Below, piece after piece: positions 56,374 to 64,000 of a stretch of DNA of 64,000 bases. The notes under the pieces were generated by a model that did not search any database, had not been told where the DNA came from, and saw only the letters and a list, made by a program, of their open reading frames with translations. The stretch's first letter is position 1; the number at the start of each line of letters is the position of its first letter. A program made the translations under genes and the position numbers. Origin of the DNA: Chloracidobacterium sp. UBA3360 (GTDB lineage: Bacteria; Acidobacteriota; Blastocatellia; Pyrinomonadales; Pyrinomonadaceae); the NCBI GenBank assembly GCA_002360555.1, contig DEQS01000105.1:208044-272043 (forward strand), in the 5' to 3' direction.

Positions 56374-57539
56374 CGCGATCGATCCGGCAATTTTTCTTCG
56401 TTTTTGCGGCGGCATTTGCCCTCGCCGGGATGAGTTTTGCCCAGGCGACGGCTCCCGCAGTTGATCTAAAAAGCCAGATCCAGCAAAAGCTCGACGAGTG
56501 GCATAAGGCGGGCAAGTTTCCCGGAGCGACGGTCGGTGTCGTGTTGGCAAATGGCGAGGTGATGAGTTTCGCCGTCGGCTATTCGGACTCTGCCGCTAAA
56601 ACGCCAATGCGGACCACGGACCGGATGCTCGCGGGCAGTACCGGCAAGACTTTTGCGGCGGCGACGGCGTTGCAACTCATAAAAGAGGGCAAGATCGGCC
56701 TCGATGACAAGATTGAGAAATATCTTGGCAGCGAGCCATGGTTTGCTCGGCTGCCTAATGCAAAAGACATCACAGTTCGCCAGTTGATGAATCACAGCAG
56801 CGGTCTGGTGCGGTATGAATTTAAGGATCAGTTCACAAAAGACCTAACCGCAAATCCTGAAAAAGTGTGGAAACCGCAGGAGCTGCTAGCATATCTGCTT
56901 GATGAAAAAGCCCCGTTTGAGGCCGGCAAAAGCTGGGATTATTCGGACACAAACTTTATCGTTTTGGGAATGATCATCGAAAAGGTTACGGGCAAAAAGT
57001 TCTACGACGTCGCGAACAAGCGTCTGATCAAGCCGCTTAAACTGACAAATACGATCCCGCAGGACGGGCTGAAGCTAAAGGGCGTGATACAGGGTTACGC
57101 CGGTGCGAATAATCCGTTTGGCGGCAAGGACGAGATGATCGCAAATGGCAAATTTATCATCAACCCGCAATTCGAATGGACAGGCGGCGGCTGGGCGACG
57201 ACCGCTGAGGATCTCGCACGCTGGGCAAAAATGATGTACGAGGGCAAAGCCTACGATAAGGTGTTGCTGCCGCAAGTGCTCGATGGCGTTGCGGCACCGA
57301 TGCTTGGGCGAGAGACAAAATACGGCCTCGGTGTGATCATCCGCAAAACCGCCGCCGGGACTTCGTACGGACACAGTGGCTTTTTTCCGGGGTACATGAC
57401 GGACATGATGTATTTCCCGGAACAAAAAATCGCCGTTGCCGTTCAGGTTAATACAAGTGTCGGACAGAATTTAGGTAAGCCGCTCGGCCGCGTACTGGTC
57501 GAAACAGCCGACCTGATCTCAAAACAGACTGTCCGGTGA
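56370..57539 (+). CDS. Exported beta-lactamase-family serine hydrolase (class C/D-aminopeptidase type)
   Basis: This 389-residue penicillin-binding-fold hydrolase has a signal peptide (FFFVFAAAFALAGMSFAQ). The catalytic SxxK is LAGSTGKTF (Ser90, Lys93). The second motif is YSDTNF, with Asp where YxN has Asn, and the third-region analogue is GHSGFFPGYMT. HSSGL follows the first helix pair as usual. Such enzymes are mostly esterases or D-amino-acid peptidases, and resistance cannot be inferred. The start overlaps the preceding stop (ATGA), so it is in the same transcription unit. Confidence 0.88.
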   Translation: MTRSIRQFFFVFAAAFALAGMSFAQATAPAVDLKSQIQQKLDEWHKAGKFPGATVGVVLANGEVMSFAVGYSDSAAKTPMRTTDRMLAGSTGKTFAAATALQLIKEGKIGLDDKIEKYLGSEPWFARLPNAKDITVRQLMNHSSGLVRYEFKDQFTKDLTANPEKVWKPQELLAYLLDEKAPFEAGKSWDYSDTNFIVLGMIIEKVTGKKFYDVANKRLIKPLKLTNTIPQDGLKLKGVIQGYAGANNPFGGKDEMIANGKFIINPQFEWTGGGWATTAEDLARWAKMMYEGKAYDKVLLPQVLDGVAAPMLGRETKYGLGVIIRKTAAGTSYGHSGFFPGYMTDMMYFPEQKIAVAVQVNTSVGQNLGKPLGRVLVETADLISKQTVR

Positions 57540-57562
57540 TCTTATGATTGGAGAAACCTGAT

Positions 57563-58291
57563 ATGAATAGACGCTTTTTCTTACTGATTTTTTCGCTCGT
57601 TCTCGCAATTTCGTGTGGCTCAGCTGCTTTCGGACAGATCCCAAATCAATTAGCCCAGGATTTCGTCGCCGGTTCTGCTCCGTCGCCGGAGGAGGTCGCG
57701 CAGTTTGAAAAGGACGCGGCGGCCAAACCTGACGATCTGAGATTAACCCGAAAACTGGGCAAAGCGTATTTCTTTCAGTTTTTTGACGAGGGCGACCGGC
57801 CCGCCGTCCCTAAATCGCAAAAGACCCTCGAGCGGGCGTTGACCTTGGTCAAAGACGATCCCGAGACACTCGCATATCTCGGCGCACTACATGTTTTAAG
57901 GGGTGTCCGGCTCGAAAAAGGGGATGCTGCCAAACAGAAAGCGAGCTTTGATAAAGGCTTTGAACTACTAAAGCTTGCCGAGAAACTGGATCCGCGAAAC
58001 GGAGCCGTGACATCCGTCGCGAGTGCGTCGTATCTATGGCTTCCCGATTCATACGGAATGGCCCCGCACGTCGTTGAAATGCTCGAAGGAATGCGAAAAG
58101 GCATGGGCCCGATGTTCAAAAAGTTCGCCCATCACGGACAGCAGCGTATCCTGCTGACACTCGGCCAGGCCTACGTCCGAACCGGCCAGCCCGAAAAGGC
58201 CCGAGCGGCGTTTGACGAGGGGCTCGCGGTCAACGGCACATCAGACGAAGCGTCGCTGCTGCGTTCAGAACTGGCAAAGCTCAAACAATAG
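57563..58291 (+). CDS. Exported TPR-like protein
   Basis: This 242-residue protein has a signal peptide (RRFFLLIFSLVLAISCGSAA). The Cys there does not fit a good lipobox, so a type I cleavage near AAFGQ is preferred. The mature part is helical with TPR-like pairs: LRLTRKLGKAYFFQFFDEGD, SQKTLERALTLVKDDPETLA and LLTLGQAYVRTGQPEKARAA. An in-frame TTG at 57548 is possible, but GGAG stands 9 nt before the ATG at 57563. It likely acts as a periplasmic scaffold; partner unknown. Confidence 0.78.
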   Translation: MNRRFFLLIFSLVLAISCGSAAFGQIPNQLAQDFVAGSAPSPEEVAQFEKDAAAKPDDLRLTRKLGKAYFFQFFDEGDRPAVPKSQKTLERALTLVKDDPETLAYLGALHVLRGVRLEKGDAAKQKASFDKGFELLKLAEKLDPRNGAVTSVASASYLWLPDSYGMAPHVVEMLEGMRKGMGPMFKKFAHHGQQRILLTLGQAYVRTGQPEKARAAFDEGLAVNGTSDEASLLRSELAKLKQ

Positions 58292-58393
58292 TATTCTAAA
58301 CCAAGACAATAATTAATACCCGGGACCGCGACAACCGTTCGTGGCCCTTACTGCATCTGAAACTTAAATCCGTAAAAGGAAGTATTGGTAGTT

Positions 58394-59302
58394 ATGAAGG
58401 CACTATTAATTGTCGTTATTGCGTTGTCAGCATTTGTGACCGGCTTTTCTCAAGGCGTTGCAGGTTCGGGTGTCACTCCCGAAATGAGGGCCGAGGCGAA
58501 TAAATATTACACGGCTTCGGACTGGACGAATGCTGTTACCGCGTACGAAAAGATCGTCAAACTCGAACCGGCAAACCCGAATGCCAACTACCGTCTCGGG
58601 TTGTCATTTCTAAATCTAAATAAAACTGCTGAAGCTCAAACGCATTTGGAAAAAGCGATGACTGCGTCTCCAAACCCGGTTTTCGCACTCGGGCTTGCCC
58701 GGTCGTATGCTCGTGCCGGCAACAAAGCCAAAGCATTTGAAACGTTGGAAAAAAGTACTAAGGCAGGCGGCATCGCACCTGAAACTCTTACGGCCGAAAA
58801 GGATTTTGCGCAGTGGAAAGACGATGCGGGTTTTAAGGACCTGGTCGCGAAGTCGGACATGGCGGTGAATCCGTGTAAAGCATCGCCCGAATTTCGCCAG
58901 TTCGATTTCTGGATCGGCGAATGGGATGTCAAAAATCCGCAGGGTGTGCCGTCGGGTTCGAGCAGTATCCAGTTGATATTGGGCCAGTGCATTATTTTTG
59001 AAAACTGGTCGGGCGGCGGCGGTTCGAACGGCAAAAGCTTTAACATCTACGACACTAACGACAAGAAATGGCACCAGACGTATGTCGATGACAAGGGCAC
59101 ATTCGCGCATTACATTGGCGGCTTTGTTAACGGCGAAATGGTGATCACGGCGGACACGGTTGTCGGCGGCAAAAAGACATTGGCAAAAATGACGTTTTCG
59201 AAATTGCCCAATGGCGATGTGCGTCAGCATGGCGAAAATTCGACTGACGAAGGGAAGACTTGGACGACATCATTTGATCTGACCTATTCGCGAAAAAAAT
59301 AA
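58394..59302 (+). CDS. Exported TPR protein with a DUF1579-like C-terminal domain
   Basis: This 302-residue protein has a signal peptide (KALLIVVIALSAFVTGFSQ). TPR units occupy about residues 30-130 (ANKYYTASDWTNAVTAYEKI, YRLGLSFLNLNKTAEAQTHL). A beta-barrel-like domain (about 160-300) starts FRQFDFWIGEWDVKNPQG and contains NWSGGGGSNGKSFNIYD, typical of DUF1579/lipocalin-like domains. A TTG at 58385 with AGGA 4 nt upstream is an alternative start; the ATG at 58394 gives the cleaner signal peptide, and the choice is uncertain. The preceding 102-bp gap shows nothing clear. Confidence 0.78.
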   Translation: MKALLIVVIALSAFVTGFSQGVAGSGVTPEMRAEANKYYTASDWTNAVTAYEKIVKLEPANPNANYRLGLSFLNLNKTAEAQTHLEKAMTASPNPVFALGLARSYARAGNKAKAFETLEKSTKAGGIAPETLTAEKDFAQWKDDAGFKDLVAKSDMAVNPCKASPEFRQFDFWIGEWDVKNPQGVPSGSSSIQLILGQCIIFENWSGGGGSNGKSFNIYDTNDKKWHQTYVDDKGTFAHYIGGFVNGEMVITADTVVGGKKTLAKMTFSKLPNGDVRQHGENSTDEGKTWTTSFDLTYSRKK

Positions 59303-59314
59303 ACCGGAGAAAAT

Positions 59315-59842
59315 ATGAAAACCTCAACGCGAAGATGCCTTTCCGTTGTAGCCATCACGATCTGTGTAGCGATGGCATTATTTCTATTCAGCGGGAGCTC
59401 GCGGTTTGAAACGTCGATCTCAGCTCAAACAAATCCAACGCCGACGCCCGCAGTGGTGGAGTTTGACCAAAAAGCCGCTCTTGCCAAGCTGCGTGAGCAG
59501 ATCAAGGGTAAGGAAAAAGAACCGTCATCGACTGTCTTCAAAAACATACAGACGATGAAAGACCGGCCCGCAGCGCAGCTTTTGGCTGTGATGGAATTTG
59601 GCTATTCGCGGTCGCTGGGTGTCACGTGCACACATTGTCATGTTGCGGATAAATGGGAATCTGAGGACAAACCGACGAAACAGGTAGCCCGCGAAATGTC
59701 TACGATGGTTGGCAAGATCAACGGCGAGATGCTCAAGGGTATCAAGAATCTGAAAAGTGCATCGCCGACAATCAATTGCACGACGTGCCATCGCGGACAG
59801 GTGGTGCCGGCGTTAAATCTGCCGACGCCAAAAGCCGAATAG
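59315..59842 (+). CDS. Dihaem c-type cytochrome, PRC cytochrome c-like
   Basis: This 175-residue exported or membrane-anchored protein (helix at about residues 11-27, VVAITICVAMALFLFSG) has a Pro-rich linker. Two CxxCH haem sites are at 105-109 (CTHCH) and 155-159 (CTTCH). Met residues on the preceding helices (MEFGYSRSLGV and EMSTMVGKINGEML) are candidate axial ligands. This layout matches the photosynthetic-reaction-centre cytochrome c subunit family in its short form, found widely in non-phototrophic Acidobacteriota. No photosynthesis genes are present here, so it is presumably a periplasmic electron carrier. Confidence 0.87.
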   Translation: MKTSTRRCLSVVAITICVAMALFLFSGSSRFETSISAQTNPTPTPAVVEFDQKAALAKLREQIKGKEKEPSSTVFKNIQTMKDRPAAQLLAVMEFGYSRSLGVTCTHCHVADKWESEDKPTKQVAREMSTMVGKINGEMLKGIKNLKSASPTINCTTCHRGQVVPALNLPTPKAE

Positions 59843-59914
59843 CATCGCCCGCGTATTGAATTAGACGCAACTAAGGTTACAATTACAGACATTCCAATCC
59901 ACCGGAGAGTAAAG

Positions 59915-61201
59915 ATGAAAAGAATGTTTGCCGCGACCATTGTCCTTTTTTCGCTGATCGGCCCAGTTCTCGCCGTCGATATGAGCGACGAGATCAACGC
60001 TGCGACCGCAAAAGCGATGCCGCAGGTGATCGAATGGCGGCGGTATTTTCACGAGCATCCTGAGCTCGGCAATCGCGAAATAAATACATCAAAAATGATC
60101 GCCGAGCAGTTACGTAAGTTCGGTATAGAGACGCGCACCGGTATTGCTAAGACCGGCGTTGTCGGCATCTTAAAAGGCGGCCAGCCGGGGCCGGTGATCG
60201 GGCTGCGTGCCGATATCGACGGCTTGCCGGTGACGGAGCGCGTCGATGTGCCGTTCAAATCTGTCGCAAAGACTGAGTATAACGGCCAGACGGTCGGTGT
60301 GATGCACGCTTGCGGGCATGATACGCATATCGCAATGCTGCTCGGCACGGCACAGGTGCTGTCGGGCATGAAGGACAAGATCAAGGGAACGGTCGTGTTT
60401 ATCTTTCAGCCCGCCGAAGAAGGTGCTCCTGCGGGCGAAGAGGGTGGTGCCGATCTTATGGTAAAAGAGGGTGTGATGGACGATCCAAAGATAGACGCGA
60501 TCTTTGGCATTCATATAAACGCTCAGACTGAGATCGGCAAGATCGGTTATAAACCGCTCGGGTTTATGGCAGCAAGCGATTGGTTTTCGATCAAAGTAAA
60601 AGGCCAACAGTCGCACGGTGCATATCCGTGGCGCGGTGTCGATCCGATCGCGGTTGCTTCGCAGATCTATACGGGTTTGCAGATGATCGTCGCCCGCGAA
60701 TCCGATCTGACGAGATCGCCGGTTGTTATTACCGTTGGAAAGATAAATGGCGGCGTACGTGAAAACATCATTCCCGAAGAAATGACCATGGCCGGAACGA
60801 TCCGCACCCTCGACACTGAGGTGCAAAAAGACGTTCATAGAAAGATCAAATTAACGGCCACAAAGATCGCCGAGAGCATGGGGGCGACGGCCGAGGTGAC
60901 GATCGACATCAAAACGCCGGTCACCTTTAATGATCCTGATCTGGTGCGCAAAATGGTGCCGTCGCTCGAAAAAGCCGCGGGCCGCGAAAATACACGGGAG
61001 ATACAATGGGTGACCGGGGCCGAAGATTTTGCGTTTTACGGATCAAAAGCCCCGGCGTTTTTCTTTTACGTAGGCGGCATGGCAAAGGGTAAAGATCCAA
61101 AGGCCGTTGCCGATCATCATACGCCTGATTTCTTTATCGACGACAGCCGCCTCGATGTTGGCATCAAGGCGTTTTGTAATATTGTGTTTGATTATAAATA
61201 G
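59915..61201 (+). CDS. Exported M20-family amidohydrolase (hippurate/IAA-amino-acid hydrolase type)
   Basis: This 428-residue enzyme has a signal peptide (RMFAATIVLFSLIGPVLAVD). Metal-site motifs of the M20D subfamily are LRADIDGLPV, MHACGHDTHIAMLLG, FQPAEEGAPAGEEGGA and the late AEDFAFYG. The dimerisation domain contains VKGQQSHGAYPWRGVDPI. It hydrolyses N-acyl amino acids or related amides; being exported, it probably acts in the periplasm, in line with the other hydrolases upstream. GGAG lies about 8 nt before the ATG. The stop is 3 nt from the convergent pseudopilin gene end. Confidence 0.92.
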   Translation: MKRMFAATIVLFSLIGPVLAVDMSDEINAATAKAMPQVIEWRRYFHEHPELGNREINTSKMIAEQLRKFGIETRTGIAKTGVVGILKGGQPGPVIGLRADIDGLPVTERVDVPFKSVAKTEYNGQTVGVMHACGHDTHIAMLLGTAQVLSGMKDKIKGTVVFIFQPAEEGAPAGEEGGADLMVKEGVMDDPKIDAIFGIHINAQTEIGKIGYKPLGFMAASDWFSIKVKGQQSHGAYPWRGVDPIAVASQIYTGLQMIVARESDLTRSPVVITVGKINGGVRENIIPEEMTMAGTIRTLDTEVQKDVHRKIKLTATKIAESMGATAEVTIDIKTPVTFNDPDLVRKMVPSLEKAAGRENTREIQWVTGAEDFAFYGSKAPAFFFYVGGMAKGKDPKAVADHHTPDFFIDDSRLDVGIKAFCNIVFDYK

Positions 61202-61204
61202 AAG

Positions 61205-61909
61205 CTATTGCTCTGCCCGAGGCCGCCGGCCGCCGCCGCGACCGCCTCTGCCGGGAACAAAGTTGTTGCGTCCCTCGCCGCGAAATAGTGGGGTAAAGAC
61301 CCATTTCGAGTGGTTTTCGATGCCGTAATAGGTGATGACCGATTTGCTGCGGTCCTGGCTGGCGACGCCGATGAATGGCGTGTTTTCGGTAAGTACCTCG
61401 GTGTCAGAGTCGTCCGGTGCTTGTAGATCGTCTTCCGAATCTGTGTTCAACGAATTGACGATGACCAGGCTGTAACGGTCAAATGTCGCACTCGTGTTGG
61501 CCGGTAAAATGCCGCCGTTGTAATCCTGTACGCGTTTTGCAAACGGCCCCAGCGTATTCACATCCGCCTTGATCAAACGCCAGCGTCCGTCTTCGCTCAG
61601 CGGGTCGATCGCTGCTGAGGCCCTTAATATTTGTCGTTTCTTTGTTCCCTGTGGCAAGCCGTCGAGCAGGTCGTCCATCGAACTTGGCAGTTTTGCACCG
61701 CGATAAAACTCGACGTATTGGCGGATGGCTTCGGCGACCTCTTCGCCGCGGCGGATCGACTCAAGCTCTTTTTCACGCTGAACCTCTTGTTGCACGACCG
61801 GGGCGACCGCGAGTAGAGCGACCGCAAAGACAGCCATGATCGCCATTACGGCGAGCAGCGTCATCCCGCGTTCATTTTTGCGATCAATAGCCGTCCCCAT
61901 CTCCGTCAT
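61205..61909 (-). CDS. Pseudopilin-like type II secretion/type IV pilus protein
   Basis: This 234-residue protein has the prepilin-type N-terminus RKNERGMTLLAVMAIMAVFA: a basic leader, Gly at the cleavage site, then a hydrophobic helix. Position 5 after the cleavage Gly is Ala, where most pilins have Glu, as in GspK-like minor pseudopilins. The rest is soluble (EVAEAIRQYVEFYRGAKLPS) and ends in a Gly/Arg-rich tail. The frame is open to 62062, but that part overlaps the preceding gene; ATG 61909 (or 61900) gives the normal leader. It overlaps the preceding gene by 26 nt. Confidence 0.78.
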   Translation of the reverse strand: MTEMGTAIDRKNERGMTLLAVMAIMAVFAVALLAVAPVVQQEVQREKELESIRRGEEVAEAIRQYVEFYRGAKLPSSMDDLLDGLPQGTKKRQILRASAAIDPLSEDGRWRLIKADVNTLGPFAKRVQDYNGGILPANTSATFDRYSLVIVNSLNTDSEDDLQAPDDSDTEVLTENTPFIGVASQDRSKSVITYYGIENHSKWVFTPLFRGEGRNNFVPGRGGRGGGRRPRAEQ

Positions 61910-62972
61910 CGTTGTCGTCAACGTCCTCGTCTTTGCTCGGTGTCCGTTTGGGCTGCGGCGGAACGTAACGGGGAACATTGGTAGGTATCCCAGGAATGCC
62001 TGCAGGTACACCGCCCGGATTGCCAAATTGCGGAGAGCCGCCGGTCCCTGTGCCAGTTCCAAAACCTGTACCTGTCGTGCCGCCTGTTGTGGCAGCTTTT
62101 GTAAGCGGCAGCCGATGTCTAAAGCCTAGGCTTGTGTCCTCGAAAACCACCTCAACATTCGAAATATCGACCAGCCTAAAACGTCCGCCGACAACATCAT
62201 TTAGTCTCGCCCCAAATGGCGCTGGCCGGCCGCCCTCGGTGAAATATGCAGTGTCGTTGTTATAACGCTTGCGCCCGATCATGCCGATGTATTGAAAGCC
62301 CGGACGCGGCGGTGCCTGGACGTTCAGCATCACCTGATTTGAATACTTCGTGCCGTCCGGCGTCTGGACGATTATCTGTCGAGCTCCCTCTTGCTGGATA
62401 AAGTTTGCGGGAACATCGGCCACGAGCTTTTGGCCGTTGACAAATATCGTTGGCATCTCGCTCTGGTTAAAGTAGATACGCGAATCGGCGGTGAAAAAAT
62501 CGCCGTTCACCTCCATGCGAAATGCGGGCGAACCGGCATAGATCGCCTGTGGATTTAGCGACGCCAGTATTATTGGCGGAGTTGGTGCCGGTGTGGCTGG
62601 TACCGGAGTTTTTATCGGCGGCGGAACAGGCGTTGGGCACTCCGCGCCTTTGCAGGGCGGCGGCGGCTCGTAGAACGCAAAAATATTACGGCCAGGATCA
62701 GGAGCTCCCGATCCGCCCGGACGATAATCGACCGGCGTTGTTTGATACAAAAAATCCTGCTCGCCCACGGTTGGCAGCGGCCTTGTTGTGTCAACGTTTC
62801 GCGGCGTTACGCTTGGGCGGGGTGTCGGCGACGATTTTGCGGTTGGCGTGCTGCCGCCAAAAAAGCTGCGTCCAAAGGCAAGATACAGAGCTACAAGCGC
62901 GACCAGCCCGAGCAACGCGGCGGCGATGATCTTGTTTCTCTCGGTCGTTGATTTGCCTTCAAATAAAGCCAT
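61884..62972 (-). CDS. Pilus-assembly operon protein in PilP position, TIG/IPT-like domain
   Basis: This 362-residue protein has one N-terminal helix (KIIAAALLGLVALVALYLAF) and a long Pro/Thr-rich linker. An IPT/TIG-type Ig-like domain spans about residues 135-215 (LNPQAIYAGSPAFRMEVNGD, YFNQSEMPTIFVNGQKL). A GspC/PilP-like beta domain with FQYIGMIGRKRYNNDTAYFT and VVGGRFRLVDISNVEVVFED is followed by a Gly/Thr/Pro-rich and acidic tail. It directly follows pilO (stop TAA abuts ATG). PilP links the inner-membrane PilNO complex to the secretin; this chain seems to fill that place with an added TIG domain. Confidence 0.72.
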   Translation of the reverse strand: MALFEGKSTTERNKIIAAALLGLVALVALYLAFGRSFFGGSTPTAKSSPTPRPSVTPRNVDTTRPLPTVGEQDFLYQTTPVDYRPGGSGAPDPGRNIFAFYEPPPPCKGAECPTPVPPPIKTPVPATPAPTPPIILASLNPQAIYAGSPAFRMEVNGDFFTADSRIYFNQSEMPTIFVNGQKLVADVPANFIQQEGARQIIVQTPDGTKYSNQVMLNVQAPPRPGFQYIGMIGRKRYNNDTAYFTEGGRPAPFGARLNDVVGGRFRLVDISNVEVVFEDTSLGFRHRLPLTKAATTGGTTGTGFGTGTGTGGSPQFGNPGGVPAGIPGIPTNVPRYVPPQPKRTPSKDEDVDDNDDGDGDGY

Positions 62973-63836
62973 TTACTGTCCTGTCACGGGCGCCATCGGG
63001 GCGAAATCAGGGCGGCGAAAATACGCGGCCATCTCGATCTGTAGGCTCACAACCTCGCCATGCATTTTGCCTTTTGGCCGCGGTAATTGCGTGGCGGGCT
63101 CCACGACCGGTTGATTAAATCCCGGCATGCCACCCGCGATCGCGGGCGTCGTCTGTGTGTTCTGCGGTTTTTGCCCATCGGAGTCCGACGGAGCAAGTTC
63201 GACCGAGCTGACGATGATAAATTCACGTCCCGCCTCGATCTCGCGAATAAATCGGCGGAGATTTTGATACGAACCCTCAAGCGTCACCGTCACATAGACG
63301 CCGGGAAACAGGCTGCGAAACTTAGCGCGTCCGCGTTCCTCGTCGGTTGTTTGCTCGGCATTCTGATCGGCGATCTCAAGCGGGGCGTAATCCGGGCCTG
63401 ACGTATTTACAAGCCCGTAGCCGCGGATGAGGCCGTTCAGACGTTGATAAAGTGCCGTCTGGCCGTTTGTTGTTGCCGGCAAAAACCTCGTCTGAAAATC
63501 ATCGACGCTGGTCAAAAGCTTTGCGACTTGGGCTTCGGTTGTGGTTATCTGGCCGTATTTTGAACGGGCGGAGACGAGCTCGGCTTCGAGCCGGTCAGCC
63601 TCGGACCTATTTTTTGCAAGCTCCTGATTGGATGGCAGCACGAGAACGAAATAAAGAAAGCCCACTCCGATCAGCGTCATAAAACCGATCGCAACTGCGG
63701 CGATCTCAAGCGGCCCCCACATACCGCCATATACTTTGCGTGGGCGATTTGGCGGCACGGTTGGCGTCAAAATGATGGATTCCGCCGATTCGGGGGTGTC
63801 GACGGACTCGACCAAGATGGGATCCTGTTCGGCCAT
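62973..63836 (-). CDS. pilO: Type IV pilus inner-membrane protein PilO
   Basis: This 287-residue protein has a cytoplasmic N-terminus, one transmembrane helix at about residues 43-67 (EIAAVAIGFMTLIGVGFLYF), a coiled coil (QELAKNRSEADRLEAELVSA) and a ferredoxin-like domain (FPGVYVTVTLEGSYQNLRRF). This is the PilO/GspM layout, aligning the pilus machine with PilN. A Pro-rich segment near residue 240 precedes the end. AAGGAGGTGG precedes the ATG, which overlaps the upstream pilN stop (TAATG), so the operon is translationally coupled. Confidence 0.87.
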   Translation of the reverse strand: MAEQDPILVESVDTPESAESIILTPTVPPNRPRKVYGGMWGPLEIAAVAIGFMTLIGVGFLYFVLVLPSNQELAKNRSEADRLEAELVSARSKYGQITTTEAQVAKLLTSVDDFQTRFLPATTNGQTALYQRLNGLIRGYGLVNTSGPDYAPLEIADQNAEQTTDEERGRAKFRSLFPGVYVTVTLEGSYQNLRRFIREIEAGREFIIVSSVELAPSDSDGQKPQNTQTTPAIAGGMPGFNQPVVEPATQLPRPKGKMHGEVVSLQIEMAAYFRRPDFAPMAPVTGQ

Positions 63837-64000
63837 TATTGTCCACCTCCTTGCGGATTTTGGGCAATTTCCGTCGTCGGTGCGGCGGCATAGATGTAGG
63901 TCGGCGTATAGATAACGCGAAATGTATATTCCGTGTAAGTGACCCGCTCGGTTTCTTGTCTGTCCTGCCCGCGCAACTCCGCCTGAAACAGGCCGGAATT
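63836..64000 (-). CDS. PilN-like protein, C-terminal fragment (runs off the window)
   Basis: The last 54 codons of a gene upstream of pilO are visible: SGLFQAELRGQDRQETERVT, then YTEYTFRVIYTPTYIYAAAP and a short Gln/Gly-rich end. Position and the final beta-strand pattern fit PilN, the partner of PilO; the sequence itself is too short for a firm call. The stop overlaps the pilO start. Confidence 0.6.
   Translation of the reverse strand, partial: NSGLFQAELRGQDRQETERVTYTEYTFRVIYTPTYIYAAAPTTEIAQNPQGGGQ

Overview
The window reads as chromosomal DNA of a diderm (Gram-negative type) bacterium with moderate GC content. An Omp85/TamA-TamB pair, a PilN/PilO type IV pilus operon and many exported proteins with Sec signal peptides show the outer membrane. 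Taken together with the FecR/DUF6600 proteins, the M16 and M28 peptidases, a PRC-type cytochrome c, SnoaL-like proteins and GCAAAG-type microrepeats, this points to Acidobacteriota, perhaps the Blastocatellia/Pyrinomonadaceae group. That placement is inferred from gene content and is not proven. No prophage, integrase, transposase or CRISPR array was seen.

Layout. 1-9.4 kb is housekeeping: a partial class I ribonucleotide reductase (nrdA) with a clear promoter and candidate NrdR boxes, a PhnP-like metallohydrolase, a DUF1844 protein divergent from mazG, a mazEF toxin-antitoxin pair, serS, galU, an MFS transporter and ribBA. The ribBA C-terminal GTP cyclohydrolase II domain has lost its zinc cysteines. 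9.4-17.8 kb is a tamB-tamA outer-membrane assembly pair. 17.8-23.5 kb (mostly minus strand) holds a LarA-like protein, a FecR protein, TerC, a free methionine sulfoxide reductase, the fluoride channel crcB and purK.

Between purK and purE (23.7-26.9 kb) lies an oppositely oriented gene for a secreted protein with 14 repeats of about 45 residues, probably beta-propellers. Its signal peptide is in a different reading frame from its body, so the gene is frameshifted or pseudogenised. Then come monomeric isocitrate dehydrogenase, a SnoaL-like protein, a FecR/DUF6600 protein, an M16 peptidase pair, a small orphan gene, a four-helix-bundle (S23/IVP-type) gene set between inverted arrays of a 7-base repeat, and a POT peptide transporter. 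38-44.5 kb has an unrecognised three-gene cluster with a cupin-like protein, a tRNA with a CAT anticodon, two exported Cys/Met-rich proteins, ychF, an orphan and a lactonase-like metallohydrolase.

44.6-48.6 kb encodes two large polytopic membrane proteins; the second is of the TIGR03663/Agl23 GT-C type. 48.7-61.2 kb is an unbroken plus-strand run of twelve genes, nearly all with signal peptides: a YncE-like propeller, two M28 peptidases, an amidohydrolase, a double SnoaL-like protein, a LolA-like protein, a beta-lactamase-family hydrolase, two TPR-type proteins, a dihaem cytochrome c and an M20 amidohydrolase. It looks like a periplasmic peptide/amide-degrading island that could feed the POT transporter. 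61.2-64 kb is a minus-strand pilus operon (pilN partial, pilO, a PilP-position TIG-like protein and a pseudopilin).

Between and inside genes there are several families of short dispersed repeats: GCAAAG units, CACAGAG units, AGTGATG units, nnnAGAC heptamers, a 40-nt GGTCC/GGACC element present twice, and a GACCGAAA hairpin present twice just upstream of start codons. Several of these run into coding sequence. No function for them is evident from the sequence.
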